A stretch of 64,000 nucleotides of DNA from Sphingobium amiense (GCF_003967075.1 NZ_AP018664.1:3323501-3387500); one strand, 5' to 3'; counted from the stretch's first letter, positions 16,146 to 25,436 are shown. Notes: a model not told the origin generated them from the letters alone. Numbers and translations are program-made.

Positions 16146-16741
16146 TCGGCATATTCCAGCATCGGCGCGTCCGACACATGATCGGAATAGGCGCGGATGT
16201 GGGCATGGGCGCGGTCGATGGCCTCCGCCGTCATCCACCCCTTTATCATCCGCAGCTTGCCGGTGTCATAGCAGTTCTCGCCCGCGATCTTCGCCCGCAC
16301 ATAGCGCAGATCCTGACTGAGATGATCGGTTGCGATCACTGCGTCGAAACCCAGCCGCCGCGCGATGGGTTCGACATAGAGGCGGTAGGAAGCGGTGGCG
16401 AGCACCAGCCGGCAGCCGTCCGCCCGATCGTGCGCGATCTGCGCCAGCGCGCCCTGCCGCACGTTGGTGGCCATCACCTTGTCGGCATAGCTTTCGACAT
16501 GGGGCATCAGCTTCGCGCGCTCGACGTTGAAGCCGATCATCAGCGCCTGATTGAGTTCCTTCAGCCGCTGGCGCGTCACAAGTTTCAGCACATAGGCCAG
16601 CATCAGCAGGATGACGCCGGGAAACAGCGCCAGACGCCACGGCGCCATGCGTCGCGCGACGTGGATCAGGAACCCGGTGTAGGTGCCCGTCACCGTCACC
16701 GTGCGGTCCATGTCGTAGATCGCCAGCCTGTGCACCATCAT
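16064..16741 (-). CDS. HAD-superfamily phosphatase (subfamily IB, SerB-like)
   Basis: A 225-aa HAD-IB hydrolase. Motif I is YDMDRTVT (nucleophile D10, D12), with threonine/serine motif II in VLATASYRLY, and a late acidic region YSDHVSDAPMLEYAD matching motif IV. A hydrophobic stretch LALFPGVILLMLAYVLKL at about residues 37-54 sits in the cap and may associate with membrane. Members hydrolyse small phosphoesters; this one may act on a phospholipid or phosphoserine-like substrate, but that is inference. Its 3' end overlaps the ThiE-like gene by 82 bp. Confidence 0.85.
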   Translation of the reverse strand: MMVHRLAIYDMDRTVTVTGTYTGFLIHVARRMAPWRLALFPGVILLMLAYVLKLVTRQRLKELNQALMIGFNVERAKLMPHVESYADKVMATNVRQGALAQIAHDRADGCRLVLATASYRLYVEPIARRLGFDAVIATDHLSQDLRYVRAKIAGENCYDTGKLRMIKGWMTAEAIDRAHAHIRAYSDHVSDAPMLEYADQPFAANPHRPLAKLAAERGWPRVDWS

Positions 16742-16839
16742 GCCGTTTCCGAAACTTTTCCGCTTACCCTTCGTTCTGGCTTGCGGATGGGCCGTTTCGG
16801 CTTGCCGCGCAACCGATAATGGACCACTAATCCCATCGC

Positions 16840-17949
16840 ATGAACAAGGCCGCCGATCTTGCCGAGGAAGTGCGCGAAGGCGGCAGCGTGCTGCGCCTGT
16901 CCGGGTCGCTGGCGATCGCCTGTCTGCATGACCTTCCCGACCGTCTCGACGCGGTGTCGGGGCCGGTGGCGGCGATTGATCTGGCGGACGTCACGCACAT
17001 GGACACCATCGGCGCGTGGACGGTGCATCGCGCCGCGACGCGCCTCAGCGCGGAGATCACAGGCGCGAGCGGGGACGCGGGGCGGCTGATCGACGCGGTG
17101 GGCGCGCTGGACGAGCCGGTCGCGATCCGCCCGGATCATGTTCCCGCGCTGCGCCGCGTCGTCGGCCAGATCGGCGAGGCGGTGATCAATTCATTCGCCA
17201 CGCTGCTGGGGCTGATCGGTTTCTTCGGCGGCACGCTGGTGGCGACGTGGAACGTCATCCGCCATCCCCGCCGCTTCCGCATCAACGCCGTGGTCCAGCG
17301 GTTCGAGGTGGTGGGCGTTTCCGCGCTCGGCATCATCGGCCTCATGAGCTTCCTCATCGGCATCGTCATCGCCCAGCAGGGTTCGGTTCAGCTCCGCCAG
17401 TTCGGCATGGAGATGCTGACGATCAACCTCGTCGGGCGGCTGACGTTTCGGGAACTCGGCGTTCTGATGACCGCGATCATGGTCGCGGGCCGGTCCGGCT
17501 CCGCCTTCGCCGCGCAGCTCGGCACGATGAAGCTGACCGAGGAGGTGGACGCGATGCGGACCATCGGCGTGTCGCCGATGGAGGCGCTGGTCCTGCCCCG
17601 CACGCTCGCGGTGGTCATCATGATGCCGCTGCTGGGCTTTTACGCATCGGTCATGGCCGTCATCGGCGGCGGGTTTCTGTGCGCGGTGGCGCTGGAAATT
17701 CCGCCCATCACCTTCGTCCAGCGGCTGCGGGAAGTCGTGCCGATCACGGACCTGTGGGTCGGCCTGATCAAGGCGCCGGTGTTCGGCATCATCATCGCGC
17801 TCGCCGGCTGTTTTCAGGGCTTGCAGGTCGAGGCCAACGCCGAGGAAGTCGGCCTGCGCACCACGGCGGCGGTGGTTCAGGCGATCTTCCTCGTCATCGT
17901 CATCGACGCTTTCTTCGCGGTGTTCTTCACCTGGGTCGGGTGGGTATGA
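16840..17949 (+). CDS. mlaE: MlaE-type ABC transporter permease with N-terminal STAS domain
   Basis: Permease of an Mla-type phospholipid transporter between inner and outer membrane. The 369-aa protein has an N-terminal STAS-like domain (about residues 10-100, with IDLADVTHMDTIGAW), the role played by separate MlaB in E. coli. The MlaE domain follows with its helices, the FRELGVLMTAIMVAGRSGSAFAAQLG segment, and the EVDAMRTIGVSPMEALVLPR coupling segment. It is the first gene of mlaE-mlaF-mlaD-lipoprotein; its stop overlaps the mlaF start by 4 bp. Confidence 0.93.
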   Translation: MNKAADLAEEVREGGSVLRLSGSLAIACLHDLPDRLDAVSGPVAAIDLADVTHMDTIGAWTVHRAATRLSAEITGASGDAGRLIDAVGALDEPVAIRPDHVPALRRVVGQIGEAVINSFATLLGLIGFFGGTLVATWNVIRHPRRFRINAVVQRFEVVGVSALGIIGLMSFLIGIVIAQQGSVQLRQFGMEMLTINLVGRLTFRELGVLMTAIMVAGRSGSAFAAQLGTMKLTEEVDAMRTIGVSPMEALVLPRTLAVVIMMPLLGFYASVMAVIGGGFLCAVALEIPPITFVQRLREVVPITDLWVGLIKAPVFGIIIALAGCFQGLQVEANAEEVGLRTTAAVVQAIFLVIVIDAFFAVFFTWVGWV

Positions 17950-18821
17950 TGAGCGAGGAGGAGCTGCGCGAGATCGAGGAAACCCGCGTCGAGCAGGCGA
18001 TCGAGGGCGAGGACATCGCGATCAAGGTGCGCGGCCTCAAAAACAGCTTCGGCGACCAGACCGTGCACGAACATCTCGACCTCGACGTGCGCAAGGGCGA
18101 GATATTGGGCGTGGTGGGGGGATCGGGCACCGGCAAATCGGTGCTGATGCGGTCGATCATCGGGCTTCAGACGCCCGACGAAGGCGACATCCATGTGTTC
18201 GGCGAATCCATGATCGGGCGGCTGGACGATGAGGCGCTGGCCGTGCGCAAGCGCTGGGGCGTGCTGTTTCAGGGCGGCGCGCTTTTTTCGACGCTGACGG
18301 TGGCCGAGAATGTCGAGGTGCCGATCCGCGAATATTATCCCAATATCGGGCCGCAACTGCGCGACGAGATCGCCGCCTACAAGATCCGCATGACGGGCCT
18401 GCCGACCGAAGCCGGTCCCAAATATCCCGCCGAACTTTCGGGCGGCATGAAGAAGCGCGCAGGCCTCGCCCGCGCGCTGGCGCTGGACCCCGACCTTCTT
18501 TTTCTCGACGAGCCGACGGCGGGCCTCGACCCCATCGGCGCGGCGGCGTTCGACGATCAGACGCGCAAGCTGCAACAGACGCTTGGCCTCACCGTTTTCC
18601 TCATCACGCACGATCTGGATACGCTCTATTCGATCTGCGACCGCGTGGCGGTGCTGGCCGACAGGAAGGTGATCGCGGTCGGGACCATTCAGGAACTGCT
18701 GGCGACGGACCATCCGTGGATTCAGGAATATTTCAACGGCCCGCGCGGCCGGGCCGCGACGGCCGCAGTCGAACGCGAGAAGAACAGGGCCGCCGACGGC
18801 GCGCCGGACGGAAGGCGATAG
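17946..18821 (+). CDS. mlaF: Mla-type ABC transporter ATP-binding protein
   Basis: ATPase of the lipid transporter, 291 aa. Walker A GGSGTGKS is at residues 58-65, the ABC signature ELSGGMKKRAGLARAL near residue 164, Walker B LLFLDEPTAGLDP near 185 and the switch histidine in LITHDLDT. An N-terminal acidic segment of about 30 residues precedes the ABC domain. The ATG at 17946 overlaps the mlaE stop; a second ATG follows directly. Confidence 0.95.
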   Translation: MMSEEELREIEETRVEQAIEGEDIAIKVRGLKNSFGDQTVHEHLDLDVRKGEILGVVGGSGTGKSVLMRSIIGLQTPDEGDIHVFGESMIGRLDDEALAVRKRWGVLFQGGALFSTLTVAENVEVPIREYYPNIGPQLRDEIAAYKIRMTGLPTEAGPKYPAELSGGMKKRAGLARALALDPDLLFLDEPTAGLDPIGAAAFDDQTRKLQQTLGLTVFLITHDLDTLYSICDRVAVLADRKVIAVGTIQELLATDHPWIQEYFNGPRGRAATAAVEREKNRAADGAPDGRR

Positions 18822-18824
18822 GAT

Positions 18825-19787
18825 ATGGAAACCCGCTCCAACCATGTGCTGGTGGGCACCGTCACGCTGCTGCTGATCGCGGCGATCATGGCCGCCGCCT
18901 TCTGGTTCTCGCGCCTGTCGCAGGGGGACAGCACCGAATATGACATCTTCTTCAAACAGTCGGTGAATGGCCTCGCGAAAGGATCGTCGGTCAACTATTC
19001 GGGCGTGCCTTCCGGGCAGGTCGAGAAGATCGAACTGTGGAAACGCGATCCGAGCTTCGTGAAGGTGCGCATTTCCGTGAAGGAAGGCACGCCCGTGCTT
19101 CAGGGCACGACCGCCACCATTTCGGGCGTGGGCTTTACCGGCGTCAGCGAGATCGTGCTGGACGGCGCGGTCAAGGGCGCGCCGCCGATCATCTGTCCGG
19201 TCGAGAATGTCCTCGCGGCCTGCCCTGACGGCGTGCCGGTGATCCCGACCAAGCCGGGTGCGCTGGGCGAACTGCTCAACAATGCGCCGCAACTGCTGGA
19301 GCGGCTGTCGACGCTGACCGAGCGGCTGACCGAACTGCTCAATGACAAGAACCAGCAGTCGATTGCGGGCATCCTCGCCAATGTCGAACGGGTGTCGGGC
19401 GCGCTGGCCGACCGCAGCCCCGAAATCGCCGCGACGCTGGCCGAAGCGCGCATCGCCGTGCAGCGCACCGGCGTCGCCGTCGAACAGATCGGCAAGCTCG
19501 CCGACACCACCAACACCATGCTGAACGAGGAAGGCCGTCCGCTGATGGGCGACCTGCGCAAGAGCGTGCAGGCGGCGACGCGCAGCATCGACACGCTCGA
19601 CAAGACCATCGCCGAAGCGCAGCCGGGCGTGCGCGCGTTCAGCACGCAGACCATGCCGGAGGTCAACCAGTTGGTCCGCGATCTGCGCGAAATGTCGCGG
19701 TCCTTCCGCGGCGTCGCCGAAAAGCTGGATCAGCAGGGCGCGGGTTCGCTGGTCGGATCGCCCAAGCTGCCGGATTACAAGCCATGA
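18825..19787 (+). CDS. mlaD: MlaD-type MCE-domain substrate-binding protein
   Basis: Membrane-anchored MCE protein that forms a hexameric lipid channel in the periplasm. The 320-aa protein has one transmembrane segment (about residues 8-29) and an MCE domain through about residue 120, with NYSGVPSGQVEKIEL and ISGVGFTGVSEIVLDG. A long helical region (about residues 145-305), rich in heptad-like Leu/Val spacing, probably forms the needle or coiled coil. It lies 3 bp after mlaF and overlaps the lipoprotein gene by 4 bp. Confidence 0.93.
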   Translation: METRSNHVLVGTVTLLLIAAIMAAAFWFSRLSQGDSTEYDIFFKQSVNGLAKGSSVNYSGVPSGQVEKIELWKRDPSFVKVRISVKEGTPVLQGTTATISGVGFTGVSEIVLDGAVKGAPPIICPVENVLAACPDGVPVIPTKPGALGELLNNAPQLLERLSTLTERLTELLNDKNQQSIAGILANVERVSGALADRSPEIAATLAEARIAVQRTGVAVEQIGKLADTTNTMLNEEGRPLMGDLRKSVQAATRSIDTLDKTIAEAQPGVRAFSTQTMPEVNQLVRDLREMSRSFRGVAEKLDQQGAGSLVGSPKLPDYKP

Positions 19788-20410
19788 CGAGAGAGAGGCG
19801 GACGATGTTCCCCATGAAACAAGCGAGCGCGCTGGGCGCTCTGGCTGCTGCCCTGCTAGTGTCGGGATGCGTGTCCATCGGGCCGAAGCCGCCGCAGCGC
19901 CTGCTGACGCTCGACGCCGCTCGGAAGGTTCCGGCGGGGGCGGCGCAGGACGGAACGGGCCGCACGCTGATCGTGGCCGATCCTGAAGCGCCGCGCGCGC
20001 TGGATACGGTGCGGGTGCCGGTGCAGCTCAGCCCCACCTCCGTCGCCTATGTGATGAAGGTGCAATGGTCGGATACGCCGCGCCACCTGTTCCGCCGCCT
20101 GGTCGCCGAAACGATTTCCGCGAGCACCAGCCGCGTCGTGCTGGACAGCGGGCAGTTTTCGGACGAGGCGGGAGAGCGGCTCACCGGGGAACTGGTCGCC
20201 TTTTCCATAGATCAGGCGAGCAACAGCGCGGTCGTCACCTATGACGCGGCGCTGACCAACCCCGGCGGCAAGGTGCTGGCGCGGCAGCGCTTCACCGCGA
20301 GCGCGCCCGTGGGCGGAAAGATCGACGCCGCGACGGTGGGCGCGCCGCTCAACGCCGCCGCCAACAGCGTCGCCGCCGAAGTGGCGGCGTGGGTTGCCGC
20401 GCGGAACTGA
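19784..20410 (+). CDS. ABC-type transport auxiliary lipoprotein (PqiC-like)
   Basis: A 208-aa lipoprotein of the PqiC/ABC_trans_aux family that works with MCE transporters at the outer membrane. The signal peptide ends in the lipobox LLVSGC with the lipidated cysteine at about residue 29. The mature part contains VPVQLSPTSVAYVMKVQWSD, a family-typical stretch. The ATG at 19784 overlaps the mlaD stop; ATG 19805, behind a GAGAGAGG run, gives a more compact signal peptide and is a serious alternative. Confidence 0.87.
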   Translation: MTRERRTMFPMKQASALGALAAALLVSGCVSIGPKPPQRLLTLDAARKVPAGAAQDGTGRTLIVADPEAPRALDTVRVPVQLSPTSVAYVMKVQWSDTPRHLFRRLVAETISASTSRVVLDSGQFSDEAGERLTGELVAFSIDQASNSAVVTYDAALTNPGGKVLARQRFTASAPVGGKIDAATVGAPLNAAANSVAAEVAAWVAARN

Positions 20411-20416
20411 CGGGGT

Positions 20417-23017
20417 TCAGTCGAGGCTCTTGCCCGCCTGTTCCATCACGTCCTTCGAAAGGCCGGGCGTCGCCAGGATGCGCTGCAACTGTTCGCGCAT
20501 CATCGCCGCCCGCGCGCCGTCGAAGCGCCGCCAGCGACCCAGCGGCGGCACCAGACGGGCGGCGGTCTGGGGATTGATCCGGTCAAGCGCGACGATGCAG
20601 TCCGCCACCAGCGCATAGCCTCTGCCCGATGCCTGATGGAAACCCCACTGGTTCGCCGCGAAAGCGCCAATCAGCGCGCGGACGCGGTTGGGGTTGGCGA
20701 GCGTGAAGTCCTTGTGACGGCCAAGCTCGGCGACCTGATCGACGATGGCGGGATGGAGCGCGAACGCCTGCGTCTGGAACCATTTGTCGAGCGTCAGCGG
20801 GTCGGATGCATAACGGTTATAGAAGATGTCGAGCGCGGCTTCGCGTTCCTCGCTGCCGCCATTGGCAAGCGTGGCGAGCGCTGCCTGCCGCTCAGTCATA
20901 TTGTCAGCCTCGCTGAACTGGGCGAAGGCGATGGCGGGACCGTCCGCAGCGCCTGACGCCACCAGATAATGCAGCGCGGCGTTGCGCAGCTTGCGCGCGC
21001 CCTTGGCGGCCGGGGAGAGGGAGAAGCTGGCGGCTCCGGTGCGCGCATGGATGTCGCGCCACAGAGGCTCCAGCGCCGCGCCGATCCGTTGCTGAAGCGC
21101 GTCGCGGGCGGCATGAATCGCGTCGGGATCGACCCGCTCCATCTGGTCGCCGAGATAGGCTTCGCTCGGCAGGCGCACGGCTTCCGCCACGAACGCCGCG
21201 TCGAGCGCCGGATTGGTGATTGCGCCGCGGACGGCTTCGATCACGGCATCCTCGCCGACAGGGCTGCCCGCGATTCGGCCGATGAGGACGTTGACCATGA
21301 GCTGCTGCATCGCCTCATAACGGGCGAAGGGGTCGTCGTCATGCGCGGCGAGGAAGGCGAGATCGGGCTGGCTGAGGTTGGTTTCGACGATCACCGGCGC
21401 GGAAAAGCCGCGATTGATCGACAGGATCGGGCCGTGGGCGACATTTTCGAACAGGAAGCTCTGCCGCGCTTCGGTCAGCATCAGCACTTCGTCCCTGCCA
21501 TGCGCGCCCGTCGCGGAATCGAACAGGGCTGTGCGCAGCGGGATCGCCATCGGCTTCTTGTCCGGCTGGCCGGGCGTGGGCGGAATCTGCTGCTCCAGCG
21601 TCAGCGTGGCGGTGGCTGTGGCCGGATCATGCGACAACAGCGCCTTGACGCGCGGTGTGCCGGCCTGTTCATACCAGAGGCGGAACTGCCGCAGGTCGAG
21701 ATCGGCCCCCTCCTCCATCGCGACGACGAAATCCTCGCAGGTTGCCGCTTCCCCGTCATGCCGGTCGAAATAGAGGTCGGTCCCTGCGCGGAACCGCTCC
21801 GGCCCCGCCATCAGGGCCATCATTCGAATCAGCTCCGCGCCCTTGTTATAGATGGTGGCGGTGTAGAAGTTGCTGATTTCCATATAGGATTCGGGTCGCA
21901 CGGGGTGAGCGAGCGGGCCGTTATCCTCCTGGAACTGACCGGCGCGCAGGATGCGGACATCCTCGATCCGCTTGACCGCATGGCTGCCCATGTCGGCGGA
22001 GAAATTCTGATCGCGAAAGACGGTGAAGCCTTCCTTGAGGCTGAGCTGAAACCAGTCGCGGCAGGTGACGCGGTTGCCCGACCAGTTGTGGAAATATTCG
22101 TGTGCCACCACCCCTTCGACGCCATCGTAATCGAGGTCAGTCGCGGTTTCCGGGTCGGCCAGAATGTAGCGCGAATTGAAGATGTTGAGGCCTTTATTCT
22201 CCATCGCGCCGAAGTTGAAATCGTCGACCGCAACAATGTTGAAAACATCGAGATCATATTCGCGGCCATAGACGCGTTCGTCCCACGCCATGCTGTTTTT
22301 GAGCGCCTGCATCGCGTGCGCCGTGCGCGGAATATCGGCTTCCTTGACCCAGATGCCGAGCCTGACCTGCCGCCCGCTCATCGTTACGAACCGGTCGGCA
22401 TTGCAGGCGAGGTCGCCCGCCACCAGCGCGAAAAGATAGCAGGGCTTGGGATAGGGATCGGTCCATACGGCATAATGGCGGCCATCGCCCAGATCGCCGC
22501 TTTCGACCGGGTCCCCGTTGGCGAGCAGGATGGGGTAGGCCGACTTGTCCGCGACCATCCGCACGCGATAACGGGACAGCACGTCGGGGCGATCGGGGAA
22601 GAAGGTGATGCGACGGAAGCCTTCCGCTTCGCATTGGGTGCAGAGCAGGCCGCCGCTGGCATAAAGGCCCATCAGCTTGCTGTTGTCCTGCGGCGCGATT
22701 TCGACCAGCGTTTCGACTTCATGCCGGTCGCCGCACAGGGGCAGCACCAGCGTGCCGTCCTCCAGATGCCACTGATCCTGTTTCAGCACCTTGCCATCGA
22801 CGCGGATCGCCACCGGAACCAGCCCGTCTCCATCCAGCCGCAGCGGCCCGTCATGCGCGCCGTTGCGCTCGACGGTCAGGGTCGCGCGAACCTGCGTCCG
22901 GGCAGGGTCGAGGGCGAAGTCGAGTTCGATGTCCGGCACCAGCCATGCGGGCGGCCGATAGTCGGAACGGCGGATGACAGCGGGGGAGGCGGTTTGGGGA
23001 GCGATGATGTCGGCCAT
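20417..23017 (-). CDS. pepN: Aminopeptidase N (M1 family zinc peptidase)
   Basis: Broad-specificity aminopeptidase for cytoplasmic peptide turnover. The 866-aa length is typical. The exopeptidase motif GAMEN is at residues 270-274, and the zinc site HEYFH at 306-310 with its third ligand E329 in KEGFTVF. The C-terminal alpha-helical domain is complete. The start at 23017 (MADIIAPQTASP) is chosen over an in-frame ATG nine codons upstream because it fits the family N terminus better. It is convergent with the Mla operon. Confidence 0.95.
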   Translation of the reverse strand: MADIIAPQTASPAVIRRSDYRPPAWLVPDIELDFALDPARTQVRATLTVERNGAHDGPLRLDGDGLVPVAIRVDGKVLKQDQWHLEDGTLVLPLCGDRHEVETLVEIAPQDNSKLMGLYASGGLLCTQCEAEGFRRITFFPDRPDVLSRYRVRMVADKSAYPILLANGDPVESGDLGDGRHYAVWTDPYPKPCYLFALVAGDLACNADRFVTMSGRQVRLGIWVKEADIPRTAHAMQALKNSMAWDERVYGREYDLDVFNIVAVDDFNFGAMENKGLNIFNSRYILADPETATDLDYDGVEGVVAHEYFHNWSGNRVTCRDWFQLSLKEGFTVFRDQNFSADMGSHAVKRIEDVRILRAGQFQEDNGPLAHPVRPESYMEISNFYTATIYNKGAELIRMMALMAGPERFRAGTDLYFDRHDGEAATCEDFVVAMEEGADLDLRQFRLWYEQAGTPRVKALLSHDPATATATLTLEQQIPPTPGQPDKKPMAIPLRTALFDSATGAHGRDEVLMLTEARQSFLFENVAHGPILSINRGFSAPVIVETNLSQPDLAFLAAHDDDPFARYEAMQQLMVNVLIGRIAGSPVGEDAVIEAVRGAITNPALDAAFVAEAVRLPSEAYLGDQMERVDPDAIHAARDALQQRIGAALEPLWRDIHARTGAASFSLSPAAKGARKLRNAALHYLVASGAADGPAIAFAQFSEADNMTERQAALATLANGGSEEREAALDIFYNRYASDPLTLDKWFQTQAFALHPAIVDQVAELGRHKDFTLANPNRVRALIGAFAANQWGFHQASGRGYALVADCIVALDRINPQTAARLVPPLGRWRRFDGARAAMMREQLQRILATPGLSKDVMEQAGKSLD

Positions 23018-23086
23018 GCCGCAACCTAGGTGGCGGGTCGCCAAAACGCCAGAGCATCCGACGCAAAAGCTCCGCTTGCCTCGCCC

Positions 23087-24016
23087 CTAGATACGTTCGC
23101 CCGACAGGCGCTGGCACAGCATGTCGAGCTGGTCCAGATTGGAGTAGCGGAGCGACAATGCGCCGCCCCCGCCGCCTTCATGCACGATGTCGACGCGCAG
23201 GCCCAATATGTCGGCCAGATGCTGTTCGAGCGCGGCGATGTCCGGATCTTTCGCGGTTCCCGTTGCGCTTTTCGTGGTGCGCGGGGTCGAGGCATCGGAG
23301 CCGGTCTTGACGCGGCGAACCAGTTGCTCTGTATCGCGGACGGACAGCCCCTTGGTTTCGACCTGCTGCGCAAGGCGCTCGCAATCGGGCGCGCCGATCA
23401 ATGCGCGGGCATGGCCCATGCTGATCCGGCTGTGCATGACCTGCGTCTGCACCGCCTGCGGCAGTTCGAGAAGGCGCATCAGGTTGGCGACATGGCTGCG
23501 CGACTTGCCGACGATCCGGCCCAGCGCTTCCTGACTGTGATGAAATTCGGCGATGAGCTTGCGATAGGCCTCGGCTTCCTCGATGGGATTGAGGTCTTCG
23601 CGCTGGATATTTTCGATGAGCGCGATTTCGAGCGTTTCCTGCTCATCGAAGTCGCGGACGATTGCCGGGATGCGGTGCAACTGCGCGCGCTGCGCTGCGC
23701 GCCAGCGCCGCTCACCGGCGATGATCTGGAACCCCCCGCCATGGGGCCGGACGATGATCGGCTGAATGACGCCGCGCTTGGCGATGCTGTCAGCCAGTTC
23801 CTGCAGGGCGGCATCATCGAAATGGCGGCGAGGCTGCTCGGGGTGCGGATGGATCAAAGCGACTTCGATGCTCTGGACGGTTTTCCCGTTCGCCTGAGCA
23901 GGATTGGCGGCAACCGGCTCGTCCCGCGTCGCGTCGCCCAGTAGCGCGGACAGTCCTCTGCCCAGCCCCTGCGGACGTTTGGCGCTCTTGGGCTTTTCGG
24001 TCGTTTCGTCGCTCAA
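23087..24016 (-). CDS. parB: Chromosome partitioning protein ParB (CTPase/DNA-binding)
   Basis: Binds parS, loads and spreads as a CTP-dependent clamp, and drives origin segregation with ParA. The 309-aa protein has the N-terminal ParA-stimulating motif GLGRGLSALLGD (residues 17-28). The CTP-binding ParB/Srx domain includes QPRRHFDD and the GERRWRAAQ motif, followed by the helix-turn-helix around RIVGKSRSHVANLMRLL and a C-terminal dimerisation domain. The start is a TTG at 24014-24016 with GGAGG at 24024-24028, 7 bp upstream; no ATG or GTG fits. It overlaps the parA stop. Confidence 0.95.
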   Translation of the reverse strand: MSDETTEKPKSAKRPQGLGRGLSALLGDATRDEPVAANPAQANGKTVQSIEVALIHPHPEQPRRHFDDAALQELADSIAKRGVIQPIIVRPHGGGFQIIAGERRWRAAQRAQLHRIPAIVRDFDEQETLEIALIENIQREDLNPIEEAEAYRKLIAEFHHSQEALGRIVGKSRSHVANLMRLLELPQAVQTQVMHSRISMGHARALIGAPDCERLAQQVETKGLSVRDTEQLVRRVKTGSDASTPRTTKSATGTAKDPDIAALEQHLADILGLRVDIVHEGGGGGALSLRYSNLDQLDMLCQRLSGERI

Positions 24017-24795
24017 GCGGCAACCTCCTGCTGGGGCAGCCGGGCGATGAGTTCGCGCGCGAGCCGCATATAGGCTTCCGATCCCGAGCAGCGGAAGTCG
24101 TAGATCAGTGCCGGGACGCCATGGCTGGGCGCTTCGGACAGGCGAACGTTTCGCGGGATCACGGTCGAGAAGACGAGATCGCCCAGACATGCGCGCACAT
24201 CGTCGGCGACCTGATCGGTCAGACGGTTGCGCCGGTCATACATGGTGAGCGCCACCCCCATGATCGACAGGGTCGGATTGAAACGCCCGCGAATCCGGTC
24301 GACCGTAAGGAGCAGTTGCGACAGTCCCTCCAGCGCGAAAAATTCACATTGCAGCGGCACCAGCAGCGACTGGGCCGCGACCATCGCATTGATCGTGAGC
24401 AGGCCGAGCGAAGGCGGGCAGTCGATCAGGCAGATGTCCCACCGGCCGGGCTGCGCCTCCGCAAGGACGCGCTCCAGACGGTGCGTGCGCTCCTCATATT
24501 CGATGAGTTCGATCTCGGCGCCGGAGAGATCCTGTGTTGCGGGGACGATGTCGAGCTTGGGCACGCGGGTGGAGACGATGCTGTCTTCCAGCGCGCAATT
24601 GCCGACGAGCAGATCGTAACTGGACTGCGTCCGCTGCGACTGGTCGATGCCAAGGCCGGTGGACGCATTGCCCTGCGGGTCGAGATCGACCAGGAGGACG
24701 CGCAATCCCGTGGCGGCCAGCCCGGTGGCGAGGTTGATCGCCGTGGTCGTCTTGCCCACGCCGCCTTTCTGATTGGCGATGGCGATGCGGATCAT
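24013..24795 (-). CDS. parA: Chromosome partitioning ATPase ParA
   Basis: Deviant-Walker ATPase that forms a gradient on the nucleoid and pulls ParB-parS complexes apart. The 260-aa protein carries the deviant Walker A KGGVGKTT at residues 10-17, the switch region DLDPQGNASTGLG, and DICLIDCPPSLG. The start at 24795 (MIRIAIANQ) fits the family exactly; upstream in-frame codons belong to rsmG in another frame. It overlaps rsmG by 4 bp and parB by 4 bp. Confidence 0.97.
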   Translation of the reverse strand: MIRIAIANQKGGVGKTTTAINLATGLAATGLRVLLVDLDPQGNASTGLGIDQSQRTQSSYDLLVGNCALEDSIVSTRVPKLDIVPATQDLSGAEIELIEYEERTHRLERVLAEAQPGRWDICLIDCPPSLGLLTINAMVAAQSLLVPLQCEFFALEGLSQLLLTVDRIRGRFNPTLSIMGVALTMYDRRNRLTDQVADDVRACLGDLVFSTVIPRNVRLSEAPSHGVPALIYDFRCSGSEAYMRLARELIARLPQQEVAA

Positions 24796-25436
24796 GAACG
24801 ACCTTTCTTCCTGCCTTGAGGGACGACGCCCCGCGCAACGATGATCGAGCTTTCCGGATCGGTGACGCTCGGTTCCACGTGGAACACACCTTGCCACGCC
24901 GGGCGCGCCGCCTCCAGTTCATTTTGCGCATTTCGGCCCTTTGGCAGAACCCAGACCGTTTTTGCATTAGAAAGATGGAGCGCGGACGCCCATAACTGCG
25001 GCAGCGGCGCATAGGCGCGGGCGCTGACGATGGCTGCGTTGCATGGCGGTGCATTTTCGACGCGGCCGCCGAATATTTTCGCATGCCCAAGGCCCACGTC
25101 GTCGATCACATGCTGGAGGAAGTCTATACGCTTGCGCCGGCTTTCGATCATCAGGATGGGGCGGTTAGACAGGCAGGCCACCACGATGCCGGGAAGCCCT
25201 GCGCCGGAGCCGAGATCGATCCAGGCGCCATCGCCGTCGTTGCGCGCGTGTGTCAAAAGCTGGGCCGAATCGACGATGTGGCGCGCCCAGAGATGCGGCA
25301 CGGTGGAAGCGGAAATGAGGTTCTGCTCCGCCATGCCTTTCAGAAGCAGGTCGACATAGCGTTCCAGCTTTGCCGCTGTTTCACGTGAAACATCAAAGTT
25401 GCTATCGAGCCATGCCCTCGCTTCGTCTTCGGTCAC
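24792..25436 (-). CDS. rsmG: 16S rRNA (guanine(527)-N7)-methyltransferase RsmG (GidB)
   Basis: Methylates G527 of 16S rRNA using S-adenosylmethionine. The 214-aa protein has the family segment NLISAST...[12 protein letters not shown] and the SAM-binding loop [12 protein letters not shown], followed by [11 protein letters not shown]. The start is a GTG at 25434-25436 that overlaps the mnmG stop as GTGA; no ATG fits. Codons 15-20 (DVSRET) encode a perfect parS site, and a GTTCC-type parS-like palindrome lies under codons for VFHVEP near the 3' end. Confidence 0.95.
   Translation of the reverse strand: MTEDEARAWLDSNFDVSRETAAKLERYVDLLLKGMAEQNLISASTVPHLWARHIVDSAQLLTHARNDGDGAWIDLGSGAGLPGIVVACLSNRPILMIESRRKRIDFLQHVIDDVGLGHAKIFGGRVENAPPCNAAIVSARAYAPLPQLWASALHLSNAKTVWVLPKGRNAQNELEAARPAWQGVFHVEPSVTDPESSIIVARGVVPQGRKKGRS
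24871..24886. promoter_or_regulatory. parS-like palindrome inside rsmG (3' part)
   Basis: GGTTCCACGTGGAACA is a 14-bp perfect palindrome GTTCCACGTGGAAC, differing from consensus parS only at the symmetric T-to-C/A-to-G positions. It lies about 75 bp upstream of the parA start, so it could be bound by ParB and possibly affect parA expression (inference). Confidence 0.65.
25377..25392. promoter_or_regulatory. parS: parS centromere site (perfect 16 bp) in rsmG 5' end
   Basis: TGTTTCACGTGAAACA matches the consensus chromosomal parS exactly over all 16 bp. It is embedded in rsmG and read as codons for the residues VSRET. It lies about 25 kb from the predicted oriC and 1.4 kb from parB. Confidence 0.93.

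Noticed and set aside
20969..23029. Long plus-strand open frame opposite pepN
   Set aside because: pepN has all M1 motifs on the other strand; the plus-strand product resembles nothing.
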